A DNA stretch of 64,000 nt, taken from contig NZ_JAHCMU010000020.1 in NCBI RefSeq assembly GCF_018449435.1, forward strand, positions 1-64,000. Reading direction: 5' to 3'. The notes beneath the pieces were generated by a model. It had not been told where the DNA came from, searched no databases, and worked only from the letters and a program-made list of their open reading frames with translations. The DNA comes from Flagellimonas sp. 389 (GTDB lineage: Bacteria > Bacteroidota > Bacteroidia > Flavobacteriales > Flavobacteriaceae). Shown in pieces: positions 26,706 through 35,299 of the stretch; within the stretch, counting starts at the first letter, position 1; the number at the start of each line of letters is the position of its first letter. The position numbers and the translations under genes were made by a program.

Positions 26706-29008
26706 GCTTCAACTACTTTTCCCGGAATTAATGTCAATGGTGTATTGTTCACTTGAATTGCAAGTTCTTTTTCTCCGGTGATGTTAAAGCTAGTACCTTG
26801 TTTTGAAACCGATATTGTAATAATTTGATTTCTGAAATTAATCTTGAAAGCATATGAATTCCATTGCTCCGGAATTTGAGGTGTAAAATGAAGCTGGTCT
26901 TTAATTATCCGCATTCCCCCAAAGCCTTCTACAATGCTCATCCATGTACCGGCCATGGATGTAATGTGCAATCCTTCCTCTACTTCCTTATTGTAATCAT
27001 CCAGGTCCAATCTTGATGTCCTTAAATAAAAGGTATAGGCCTGTTCCATTCTTCCCAAGGTTGCTGCCTGAATGCTATGTACACAGGGAGACAATGAGGA
27101 TTCGTGAACAGTGTAAGGTTCATAAAAATCAAAATGTTTTTCTAACTCGTTTTTATTGAAATGGTCTTCAAAGAAATAGAAGCCTTGTAAAACATCGGCC
27201 TGTTTTATATAGGGGGAACGCAATATTCTGTCCCAACTCCACTTTTGGTTAATGGGTCTTTGTGATCTATCCAAATATTTGACCTTCACCAATTCTTTGT
27301 CCAAAAATCCGTCTTGTTGTAAAAACACCTCATGTTTCCCTGAATAAGGAAAATAAACATTGTTGGCCACTTTGCTCCAAGCTTTGGTTTCGGATGTCGT
27401 TAAACTGGTTTTGTCCCATACTCTTCCATAATCCTTTGGATATTTGGATTCAACCACCTCAAGTTGCTCCAAAGCATACTCTATGCACCATTTAGCCAAA
27501 TAGTTGGTGTACCAGTTATTGTTGACATTGTTTTCGTATTCATTAGGGCCAGTAACTCCCAACATTACATACTGCTGCTTATCTTCAGAAAAATTAAAGC
27601 GTTGGTGCCAGAACCTTGCAATTCCTATTAAGACCTCCAATCCCATTTTTGGAATATAGCTATAGTCTCCTGTAAATCTATGGTAGTTGAAAATTGCAAA
27701 CGATATTGCTCCATTTCTATGGATTTCTTCAAAAGTAATCTCCCATTCGTTATGACATTCTTCACCGTTCATTGTTACCATGGGATATAGTGCAGCCCCA
27801 TTGGTAAAACCAAGTTTTTGTGCGTTCTCTATAGCTTTTTCCAAATGGTTGTAACGGTATTCCAATAAACTCCAAGCTACTTCTTGGTTCTTTGTGGCCA
27901 TATAAAATGGAACGCAATAAGCTTCTGTATCCCAATACGTACTGCCCCCATATTTCTCGCCGGTAAATCCTTTTGGACCTATATTCAATCGCGAATCCCT
28001 TCCTAAGTAGGTCTGGTTCAATTGAAAAATGTTAAAACGTATGCCCTGTTGTGCTTTTACATCGCCTTCAATTTCAATATCGCTCATCTCCCAAATCTTT
28101 GCCCAAGCTTCTTTTTGTTTTTGAAGGAGTTCATCAAACCCGATTGTGGTCACTTTGTCCAAAACTTTGTTTGCAACATTGACAAGTTCCGATGCATCGT
28201 GATTCCGAGAAACTGTGTACCCACCGAATTTTACCAATGTAATTTTTTCTCCTTTTGAAACATTTTGCTCAAACCCAAGCCCAACAAAAGAATCTGTTTT
28301 CCTGTCTAATTTGGACTCCGATATTGTGGTGCCATTATACACTACATGCGCTTCCATAAAAGTACATGTAGAAAAATTGGTTTTCATGGTATGGGCTTCA
28401 ATATAAGCCCTGTTTTCCTTATAATCGACGTTGGTCGTGTTCCAAAACTTATCGTCCCAATTGCTATCTTCATTTGTAATACCACTGTCCAAATAAGGCG
28501 TAAAAGTTACTTTAGCATCAGCATTCAGCAATTCTATTTCCATCTTTATAGCACCTACTTCATCAATATCTAAACTCAAAAAACGTGAAACGGTTATGGA
28601 AACCTCAATATCATTGGATAAGGTTGCCCTAAAATTTCGACGATACCACCCTTCTTTCATGTTCAGTTCCCTTTTAAAACCGGAAACTTCTTTACAAGTA
28701 TTCAAATCCAGCGAAACATCATCAATTTGAACATTAATACCAATCCAGTTTGGTGCATTCAACACTTTTGCAAAGTACTCTGGATAGCCGTTTTTCCACC
28801 AACCCACTCTGGTTTTATCAGGATAGTAGACCCCTGCAATGTAGCTCCCCTGAAAGGTATCTCCGGAATACTGTTCTTCAAAATTGGCCCGCTGCCCCAT
28901 AGCACCGTTGCCAAGGCTGAACAAACTTTCTGAAGATTTTACTTGTTCTTTGTCAAAACCTTCTTCTATTATGGACCAAGGGTCCGCTTTTATATAATCT
29001 TGATTCAT
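26702..29008 (-). CDS. GH65 family glycoside phosphorylase (maltose phosphorylase-like)
   Basis: A 768-residue cytoplasmic GH65 enzyme. The N-terminal beta-sandwich (about 1-270) precedes an (alpha/alpha)6 barrel, with the catalytic-acid region GEECHNEWEITFEEIHRNG at 415-433 (acid probably Glu421). LDRSQRPINQKWSWDRILRSPYIKQADVLQGF and a C-terminal jelly roll follow. The ECHNEWE motif is shared by maltose and related alpha-glucosyl phosphorylases, which give beta-glucose 1-phosphate; kojibiose, nigerose, trehalose and glucosylglycerol phosphorylases cannot be excluded. No beta-phosphoglucomutase gene is in the window. It lies between lacI and the GH13 gene in one operon. Confidence 0.88.
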   Translation of the reverse strand: MNQDYIKADPWSIIEEGFDKEQVKSSESLFSLGNGAMGQRANFEEQYSGDTFQGSYIAGVYYPDKTRVGWWKNGYPEYFAKVLNAPNWIGINVQIDDVSLDLNTCKEVSGFKRELNMKEGWYRRNFRATLSNDIEVSITVSRFLSLDIDEVGAIKMEIELLNADAKVTFTPYLDSGITNEDSNWDDKFWNTTNVDYKENRAYIEAHTMKTNFSTCTFMEAHVVYNGTTISESKLDRKTDSFVGLGFEQNVSKGEKITLVKFGGYTVSRNHDASELVNVANKVLDKVTTIGFDELLQKQKEAWAKIWEMSDIEIEGDVKAQQGIRFNIFQLNQTYLGRDSRLNIGPKGFTGEKYGGSTYWDTEAYCVPFYMATKNQEVAWSLLEYRYNHLEKAIENAQKLGFTNGAALYPMVTMNGEECHNEWEITFEEIHRNGAISFAIFNYHRFTGDYSYIPKMGLEVLIGIARFWHQRFNFSEDKQQYVMLGVTGPNEYENNVNNNWYTNYLAKWCIEYALEQLEVVESKYPKDYGRVWDKTSLTTSETKAWSKVANNVYFPYSGKHEVFLQQDGFLDKELVKVKYLDRSQRPINQKWSWDRILRSPYIKQADVLQGFYFFEDHFNKNELEKHFDFYEPYTVHESSLSPCVHSIQAATLGRMEQAYTFYLRTSRLDLDDYNKEVEEGLHITSMAGTWMSIVEGFGGMRIIKDQLHFTPQIPEQWNSYAFKINFRNQIITISVSKQGTSFNITGEKELAIQVNNTPLTLIPGKVVEA

Positions 29009-29066
29009 TACTGTAAACTAAAATGTAGGTGGTTAAATATGTGCCTTGAAATAAGGCATCACAAAA

Positions 29067-30086
29067 TTAATTAATTGTGGAATCCCTGACCACTAATGTT
29101 GGCTCTAAAATTTTGGTTTGAAATGTTTCTTCTTCAACTTCGCTTTCAATTTTATCGATCAACATTTGGGCAGATGTTTCTCCCATTTTTTCGCCATGCT
29201 GTGCTACGGCGGTTAAGCTGGGGTTTGCATATTTGGACAAGAGTCCATCTGTAAAACCTATAAATGAAACATCGTTAGGAATATGAAGTCCTTTTTTCTG
29301 AATTAGCTTCATACTATAAACGGTGAAAATCTCATTAACGCACAATACAGCGTCCATGCTGTTGGAATCAAAGAAATCAATAATGCTTTTTTCATCTATT
29401 TCCATTGATGAAAGTTTAAGGATCAGGGATTCGTCGACAGGAAGGTTGTTTTCCATAAGCGCTTTTCTGTAGCCTTCGGTACGGGCCTTACTTACGCTTA
29501 AGTAATCACCCGTAGTGATTAAGGCTATTTTTTTTCGCCCTTGTTCTATAAGCTTTTTAGTTGCCATGTAGGCCCCTAATTGATCATCTATGATTACTTT
29601 ATCACAATCAATTTCGTTGGTAATTCGGTCAAACAATACAACGGGTATGCCTTGTTCCGTAACTTCTTTTAAATGGTTGAAATCTCCTTTTTGTTGTGTC
29701 TCGGAAGATAGGGACATGATAAAGCCATCGATACTTCCATTCGCCAACATCTCCATATTTATGACTTCTTTGTCGAAAGATTCCTCAGAAAGACAAACGA
29801 TGACATTGTAACCTTTTGCATTCGCATATTTTTCAATACCTCTGATTACAGTAGTAAAAAAATGGTGGACGATGTCCGGTATCACCACCCCTATATTTTT
29901 AGTCCTTTTGTTCTTGAGGCTTATGGCAATATTATTTGGCTTGTAATTGTAGAGTTTAGCGAAAGCCTGAATTTTTTCTTTCGTATCCCTGCTTATCTCC
30001 TCACTGTTCTTTAAGGCCTTTGATACGGTAGAAATAGAAACTTCAAGCTCTTTTGCAATATCTTTTAATGTAATCTTAGTTTTCAA
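29067..30086 (-). CDS. LacI-family transcriptional regulator of the GH65-GH13 operon
   Basis: A 339-residue LacI/GalR protein. The HTH (ITLKDIAKELEVSISTVSKALKN, about 5-27) and hinge (YNYKPNNIAISLKNKRTK) precede a periplasmic-binding-protein-like effector domain starting IGVVIPDIVHHFF. The start is TTG at 30086: an in-frame stop nine codons upstream leaves no ATG and the HTH begins at once. It is 58 bp from the GH65 gene and divergent from susC. A LacI-type site with a central CG (30350-30365) lies in the divergent region, so it probably controls both directions in response to a sugar. Confidence 0.9.
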   Translation of the reverse strand: MKTKITLKDIAKELEVSISTVSKALKNSEEISRDTKEKIQAFAKLYNYKPNNIAISLKNKRTKNIGVVIPDIVHHFFTTVIRGIEKYANAKGYNVIVCLSEESFDKEVINMEMLANGSIDGFIMSLSSETQQKGDFNHLKEVTEQGIPVVLFDRITNEIDCDKVIIDDQLGAYMATKKLIEQGRKKIALITTGDYLSVSKARTEGYRKALMENNLPVDESLILKLSSMEIDEKSIIDFFDSNSMDAVLCVNEIFTVYSMKLIQKKGLHIPNDVSFIGFTDGLLSKYANPSLTAVAQHGEKMGETSAQMLIDKIESEVEEETFQTKILEPTLVVRDSTIN

Positions 30087-30459
30087 TAGTAAAGAGATTT
30101 GTTTTTGTTAGTTACGGTTTTCAAATTACTCAATAAAGCAGCGTAACTTAATCAATTGATTTTTTTTAACAAAAACTAATGTGAATACCTACAAAAATTC
30201 CTTAAGATGTGTTAACATAATGTAAAAAATAAAAATAGTATATTAGCGTAAACGATAGGAATTTAATTATTTTATCGACTTTACATTATGATTTACATAA
30301 ATTAACTCTTTTAGTTTTGTGAACCTTTCATTTTTTCAAAGTTATTAACACGAAACCGTTTTCGTAACAGGTGACACACTCCTTAAATTTAGATTAACAT
30401 TTTTTTTATATATGTTTAACACTTGAATTAAAATTAACTAAACTTAAAATTAATTATTT
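30087..30459. promoter_or_regulatory. 373-bp divergent control region, lacI / susC
   Basis: No gene. Contents: an AT-rich perfect palindrome AATCAATTGATT (30150-30161), a flavobacterial -7 element TAGTTTTG (30312-30319, exact TAnnTTTG) and a LacI-type near-palindrome ACGAAACCGTTTTCGT (30350-30365). The operator would lie about 25-40 bp after the transcription start, a roadblock position. About 95 nt of AT-rich leader precede the susC ATG. Confidence 0.6.
30350..30365. promoter_or_regulatory. Putative LacI-family operator upstream of susC
   Basis: ACGAAACCGTTTTCGT is a 16-bp near-palindrome with a central CG and 6-bp perfect arms (ACGAAA/TTTCGT), the usual form of LacI-family sites. It differs from the two GTAAACGTTTAC sites farther on, so it should belong to the regulator at 29067-30086. 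Confidence 0.6.
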
Positions 30460-33400
30460 ATGAAGATTACGCTACTTAAAAGTTTTCTGTTATTGGGAGC
30501 ATTTATTTGCTTTGGAATAGCGAAAGCTCAGACAGTATCAGGTACTGTTTCGGACGCAAGTGGTCCTTTGCCGGGAGCCAGTGTTGTAGTTAAAGGAACA
30601 ACCAACGGTACTCAAACTGATTTTGACGGTAACTATACTTTAAATGATGTTGCTGGTGACGCGGTTATCGTTTTCAGTTATATTGGCTTTTCCTCCCAGG
30701 AGGTTTCTGTAAGTGGACAAACAACTATAAATGTTGTTTTACAAGAAGATGCAAGCGAATTGGACGAAGTTGTTGTTGTTGGTTATGGTACTCAAACAAG
30801 GAGAACAGCAGTTGGTGCTATTGAGAGTGTCAAATCTGAAGAGTTCAACAAAGGTGTAATAGTAAATCCACAGCAATTAATTCAAGGTAAATCTGCGGGT
30901 GTTCAAATTTCAGCATCAAACGGAGAACCTGGAGCAGCTGTAAATGTTCGTATTAGGGGTACTGCTTCTGTACGTTCCAATAACAACCCTTTATATGTAG
31001 TTGATGGTGTTCCGCTAAGCGGTTCTGCAACAAATGCAAGAGTTGGAGGCGGTAACGCAGATGGAACCGGAGGTGGTAACACAGACCTTGGAACTAGTTC
31101 AGCTATTGACCCATTAAGTTTTTTGAATCCTAATGATATTGCAAGTATTGATATACTTAAAGATGCTGCTGCCACTGCTATCTATGGATCAAGAGGTGCT
31201 AACGGTGTCGTTTTGATTACTACAAAAAGTGGTAAGTCCGGAAAAAGTGTTTTGGAGTTCTCTTCGACTTTATCAGTTGGATGGGTACCAAACCAATTAG
31301 AACTTTTGAATAGAGATCAGTTCTTAGATGCTCAAAACCGTTTGGCAAATATTTTGGTTCCAGGCAGTACTTTTCCTGATGCAGGTTTTAATACAAATAC
31401 TCAAGATGTGATATATAAGACATCTTTTACACAAAATCATAATCTTTCTTACGGTGGAGGCAATGAAAATGGTAATTACAGAATTTCCATGGGATACCAA
31501 GATCAACAAGGTGAAGTAGAAGATAGTGAATTTGACAGATTAACCTTACGTATCAATGCTTCTCAACGTTTCTTCGACAATAAGTTAAGACTGACAACAC
31601 AAGCTACAATTTCTAATATTGAAAACCAACGGGCGCCAATTTCTGATGGTCCGAATGCACGAGGAGATTTGTTATCCGCAGCTTGGAATTTTGCCCCTGA
31701 CCAAGCTTTAACAGGATCAGGTAGTGGTGATTTTGTTGGTGGTTTTTATCAACCTTCTGCGGAAAGAAGAAACCCTTTGGCGCTATTAGAATTGACAAGA
31801 ACAGCTTCCAGCACTCTAAGAGCGCTTATAAATGTTGGAGCCAAATATAATTTCACCGACAATTTAAGCTTTAATACTAATGTCGGTTTGGACAAGTCTG
31901 TTTCTTCATCTTATCAAGTGCAATCTCGAAATTTTGTGTCCGACCAAACACTAAATGTTGGTAGAGGCTTTTTTAACGAACAGGATTTGATTAATACCAC
32001 TTGGGAATCGTACTTTAACTTCAATAAGGCTTTTGGTGATAATGTACTTGACATGACGCTAGGACATTCTTATCAAGAATTTGTTACAGAAACTATTTTT
32101 ATCAGATCAGCCGGTTTTAGAACAGATAATTTATTTCAAATGGTTAATAATATAGCCTCTTCCACTGCCCAGACTGTGGATAGTACCCAAGATATAGATG
32201 AATTACAGTCTTTCTTCTTTCGTACCAATTATTCAATTAAAGGGAAATATAATTTTTCAGGTACAGTAAGAGTTGACGGGTCTTCTCGTTTTGGTGGAAA
32301 TAACAAGTATGGAACGTTTGGCTCTGTAGGTGCTGCTTGGACACTTTCAGAAGAAGATTGGTTTCCAGAGTTTTTTGATACTTTTAAACTTAGAACAGCA
32401 TGGGGTGTTGTAGGTAACCAAGAAGGTCTTGGTACAAACCAATTTATTAGAAGAGACCGTTTTACCATACAGAATATTAACAATGAAGGTGTTGAAGAAG
32501 CCCGTGGACTAGGTAATGTAGCTTTTAATAATGCTGACTTGAAGTGGGAAGAAAACACACAGTTTACAGTAGGTATTGACTACGGTTTCTTGGACAACAG
32601 AATTACTGGTTCATTAGAGTATTACAACTATGTGACAGATGGATTTTTGCTACAACAAGTAAGTCCTCAACCCGCTTTAAATCCTTTTTTCTTCTCAAAT
32701 GTTGATGGAGAAATTAAAAACTCAGGAGTTGATTTCACAATCAATGTAATTCCAATTGAGACGGAAGATTTTACATGGGATTTCAATTTGAATTTTAACT
32801 ATAACGAAAATATCTTACAGAACTATGATGGAGTTGCAATTGATGCAGGTCCTATCAATGGACCTGGTCTAACAGGCGCATTCTCCCAGAGACTTGCCAA
32901 TGACCAACCTCTGTTTAGTTTTTTCGTACAGGATTGGGTAGGGCTTTCTCAAGATACCGGAGTTCCTGAGACTACAGGTATAAATCAGTTTCGTTTATCA
33001 AACGGCGAGATTTCTTCTGTAGGCGAACAAGTGTTCATTGGTGAAAGTGGTTTACCAGATGTAACTTTAGGTATTACCCAAAATTTTAAATACAAGAATT
33101 GGGATATGAGCTTATTCTTTAATGGTCTCTTTGGGCAGTCTATCTATAATAATAACAGAAATGCTTATTTAACGATAGGTAATTTGGCACAAGGTCGTAA
33201 TGCTACAGTTGAAGCAGCTTCATTCATTGGAACAGAAAATCCCTTGAATATTCAAGAAGTATCCAGTAGATTTATTGAAGATGGTTCTTTCTTAAGACTA
33301 CAAAATGTAAGCGTAGGCCATAATGTTCAATTGCCAGAAAACAGTATTTTTAGCAGTCTTAGACTTTTTGCAAATGCGCAAAATCTCTTTGTAATAACAG

Positions 33401-33528
33401 ACTATAGCGGGCAAGACCCTGAAGTTTCCATACCAAGGGTATTAAATAACGTTCCTTCCGCAGGTATTGACTTGACAGCATTTCCTAGACCAACAACAAT
33501 TTCTATAGGCTTTAATGCAAGTTTCTAA
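30460..33528 (+). CDS. SusC/RagA-family TonB-linked outer membrane transporter
   Basis: A 1022-residue TonB-dependent transporter. A signal peptide (1-23, ending IAKAQT) is followed by a carboxypeptidase-regulatory-like domain (VSGTVSDASGPLPGASVVVKGT... about 25-100). The TonB-box/plug region has VVVGYGTQTRRTAVGAIESV and NPLYVVDGVPLSG; the plug ends AAATAIYGSRGANGVVLITTKSG. A 22-strand barrel follows and ends in an aromatic residue (GFNASF). With SusD (9 bp downstream) it forms the pedal-bin importer for oligomeric nutrients. Substrate is unknown: it is divergent from an alpha-glucan operon but upstream of a sulfonate locus. Confidence 0.93.
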   Translation: MKITLLKSFLLLGAFICFGIAKAQTVSGTVSDASGPLPGASVVVKGTTNGTQTDFDGNYTLNDVAGDAVIVFSYIGFSSQEVSVSGQTTINVVLQEDASELDEVVVVGYGTQTRRTAVGAIESVKSEEFNKGVIVNPQQLIQGKSAGVQISASNGEPGAAVNVRIRGTASVRSNNNPLYVVDGVPLSGSATNARVGGGNADGTGGGNTDLGTSSAIDPLSFLNPNDIASIDILKDAAATAIYGSRGANGVVLITTKSGKSGKSVLEFSSTLSVGWVPNQLELLNRDQFLDAQNRLANILVPGSTFPDAGFNTNTQDVIYKTSFTQNHNLSYGGGNENGNYRISMGYQDQQGEVEDSEFDRLTLRINASQRFFDNKLRLTTQATISNIENQRAPISDGPNARGDLLSAAWNFAPDQALTGSGSGDFVGGFYQPSAERRNPLALLELTRTASSTLRALINVGAKYNFTDNLSFNTNVGLDKSVSSSYQVQSRNFVSDQTLNVGRGFFNEQDLINTTWESYFNFNKAFGDNVLDMTLGHSYQEFVTETIFIRSAGFRTDNLFQMVNNIASSTAQTVDSTQDIDELQSFFFRTNYSIKGKYNFSGTVRVDGSSRFGGNNKYGTFGSVGAAWTLSEEDWFPEFFDTFKLRTAWGVVGNQEGLGTNQFIRRDRFTIQNINNEGVEEARGLGNVAFNNADLKWEENTQFTVGIDYGFLDNRITGSLEYYNYVTDGFLLQQVSPQPALNPFFFSNVDGEIKNSGVDFTINVIPIETEDFTWDFNLNFNYNENILQNYDGVAIDAGPINGPGLTGAFSQRLANDQPLFSFFVQDWVGLSQDTGVPETTGINQFRLSNGEISSVGEQVFIGESGLPDVTLGITQNFKYKNWDMSLFFNGLFGQSIYNNNRNAYLTIGNLAQGRNATVEAASFIGTENPLNIQEVSSRFIEDGSFLRLQNVSVGHNVQLPENSIFSSLRLFANAQNLFVITDYSGQDPEVSIPRVLNNVPSAGIDLTAFPRPTTISIGFNASF

Positions 33529-33543
33529 ATAAAAAAATTGACA

Positions 33544-35082
33544 ATGAGAAAAAAAGAAATCTTTAAGAAAAAAATCTTCCAATGCTTGGGAGTGGCTGCT
33601 ACCTTAGTTTTGGCGCAGTCTTGTACGGATTTAGAACCTAATTTTGGTGACTCAACTAGAATTGAGAGTACATCTGGTGAATTTTCTGGTGTATCCGATC
33701 CAGATGGTGCTTTGACTAATTTATACACGGGTATTGAAAACTTGAATGCTCAGCAAAATGAATATGCCCTTATGGAAGTTTCAGCAGAGAATATAGCTGT
33801 TTTGACTAGAGGTGCTGACTGGGGCGATAACGGCGTGTGGCGCTTGTTACACAACCATAATTGGTCCGCAGGACATTTAGATGTTCTAAATTCATGGAAT
33901 AGAAGGAATCAGGAAGTTTTTAACGCAACACAACTTATTGATCCAGCTTCTACCAAGACGCCTAGTGTTTTAGCTCAAGCTCAAGTAATTCGTGCCATGA
34001 ACATGTTCATGGTAGTAAGTTTTTACGGTGTTGCTCCTTTTAGAGAAGTTAATGACGGTGCAGATGTTTTTCCAGCAGTACTTAGTGCACAAGAGGCATA
34101 TGATTTCATACTAAATGATATCAATGCAGCAATAGACAGTGGTAACTTGAGTAATCGAGGACCTAGTGTGGATGATGCCGATAGATTTACTATTGGAGAA
34201 GCAGTTGCCAGATTCGTTAGGGCAAAAATAAATCTCAATGCAGAACGTATTTTGGGTACAGCTCCTAACGGTGCTTATCAGGCTGTGATTGACGATATTG
34301 ACGCTATTGAAGATCTAGGCTACAGTTTAGATGAAAGCGATAATTACTATGACATTTGGAGTCCCGCAGAAAACAGTGAGGTTCTTCTTCATTTGAATAC
34401 AGGAACTGGCGAGCGTGTTTGGAATCAATTACATCCAAATCAAGGTGGCTGGAACGGGTTTGTTACACTTACTGAAACATTTAGACTTTTTGGAACAGAT
34501 GATGAAAGCCAAGATTCTCGATTGGGTGTTCCTGGACCTGAAGTCAATGGTGTAAGTGTAGGATATCTACGTGGACAACAAAAGGATGGTACAGGTGCTG
34601 ATTTAACAGATAGACAAGATAATCCATTAGTATTTGAAGATGAATTATTGACAAGTTTGGAAATAAACAATGAACGAAATGGTATCCGTATTGTAAAATA
34701 TCCACAACGTGGAGAGGATGGAAGACCTGCTCCTATCAACAATTTTGTTTTTATCCGTTTTTCTGAAGCTGTTCTTATGCGTGCAGAAGCTTCTCTAAGA
34801 AACGGTGGTGGCGGTAACCCTACTGCTGATATTAATTTAATTCGTGAAAGAGCAGGGGCCACAACTATCGGAGATGCTACATTACAGGATGTATATGATG
34901 AATACAGAAGAGAAATGAATGCAGAATCCAATATAACGGGTCAACGAGAAAGACAAATACGTTTTGGCACTTTTGCAGATACATGGGAATTAAAAGAAAA
35001 TCAAGATGAATTTAGAAAGTTATTTCCAATTCCACAAAATGCTTTAGCCAATCCAAATTTAGTCCAAAACGAAGGTTACTAA
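33544..35082 (+). CDS. SusD/RagB-family nutrient-binding outer membrane lipoprotein
   Basis: The surface lid of the SusC partner, 512 residues from the ATG at 33544; a TTG two codons earlier is less likely. The lipoprotein signal has a basic start (MRKKEIFKKK) and ends LAQSC. The TPR-like helical scaffold of SusD proteins is seen in VLAQAQVIRAMNMFMVVSFYGVAPF (RagB signature, about 140-165), and the C-terminal SusD domain in FVFIRFSEAVLMRAEASLRNGG...INLIRERAG and RERQIRFGTFADTWELKE. A strong terminator follows at 35109-35138, so susCD is a two-gene unit. Confidence 0.92.
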   Translation: MRKKEIFKKKIFQCLGVAATLVLAQSCTDLEPNFGDSTRIESTSGEFSGVSDPDGALTNLYTGIENLNAQQNEYALMEVSAENIAVLTRGADWGDNGVWRLLHNHNWSAGHLDVLNSWNRRNQEVFNATQLIDPASTKTPSVLAQAQVIRAMNMFMVVSFYGVAPFREVNDGADVFPAVLSAQEAYDFILNDINAAIDSGNLSNRGPSVDDADRFTIGEAVARFVRAKINLNAERILGTAPNGAYQAVIDDIDAIEDLGYSLDESDNYYDIWSPAENSEVLLHLNTGTGERVWNQLHPNQGGWNGFVTLTETFRLFGTDDESQDSRLGVPGPEVNGVSVGYLRGQQKDGTGADLTDRQDNPLVFEDELLTSLEINNERNGIRIVKYPQRGEDGRPAPINNFVFIRFSEAVLMRAEASLRNGGGGNPTADINLIRERAGATTIGDATLQDVYDEYRREMNAESNITGQRERQIRFGTFADTWELKENQDEFRKLFPIPQNALANPNLVQNEGY

Positions 35083-35108
35083 AATCAATACAGTTTAAGT
35101 TTATCAAT

Positions 35109-35138
35109 AAAAGAGGGCAACTAGTTGCCCTCTTTTTT
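35109..35138 (+). terminator. Strong terminator after susD
   Basis: A perfect stem, AAAGAGGGCAA / TTGCCCTCTTT, closes over a short CTAG loop and runs into seven Ts. It lies about 30 bp after the susD stop codon and separates susCD from the next VCBS gene. Confidence 0.9.
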
Positions 35139-35299
35139 ATTACAAGGTTCAACAGCGTTAATATCAAGTCATCATTATGAAAATTGACTCAAAATAGTTA
35201 GTTTTCAGAATATAATAGATGATACCTTTTGGTAAAATCAAAAACATACTTTTAAAAATTATAATAGTTTTTATATATTCAAACTTATCTCAGCATCAG

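Noticed and set aside
24834..29008. GH13/GH65 enzymes as the missing sulfoquinovosidase
   Set aside because: Known sulfoquinovosidases are GH31 or GH188; the GH13 and GH65 motifs here are standard alpha-glucan ones and the operon has a different operator.
30248..30254. GTAAACG half-site upstream of susC as a third operator of the sulfonate LacI regulator
   Set aside because: Only one half is present; the other half does not follow, and 7 bp is expected by chance in AT-rich DNA.
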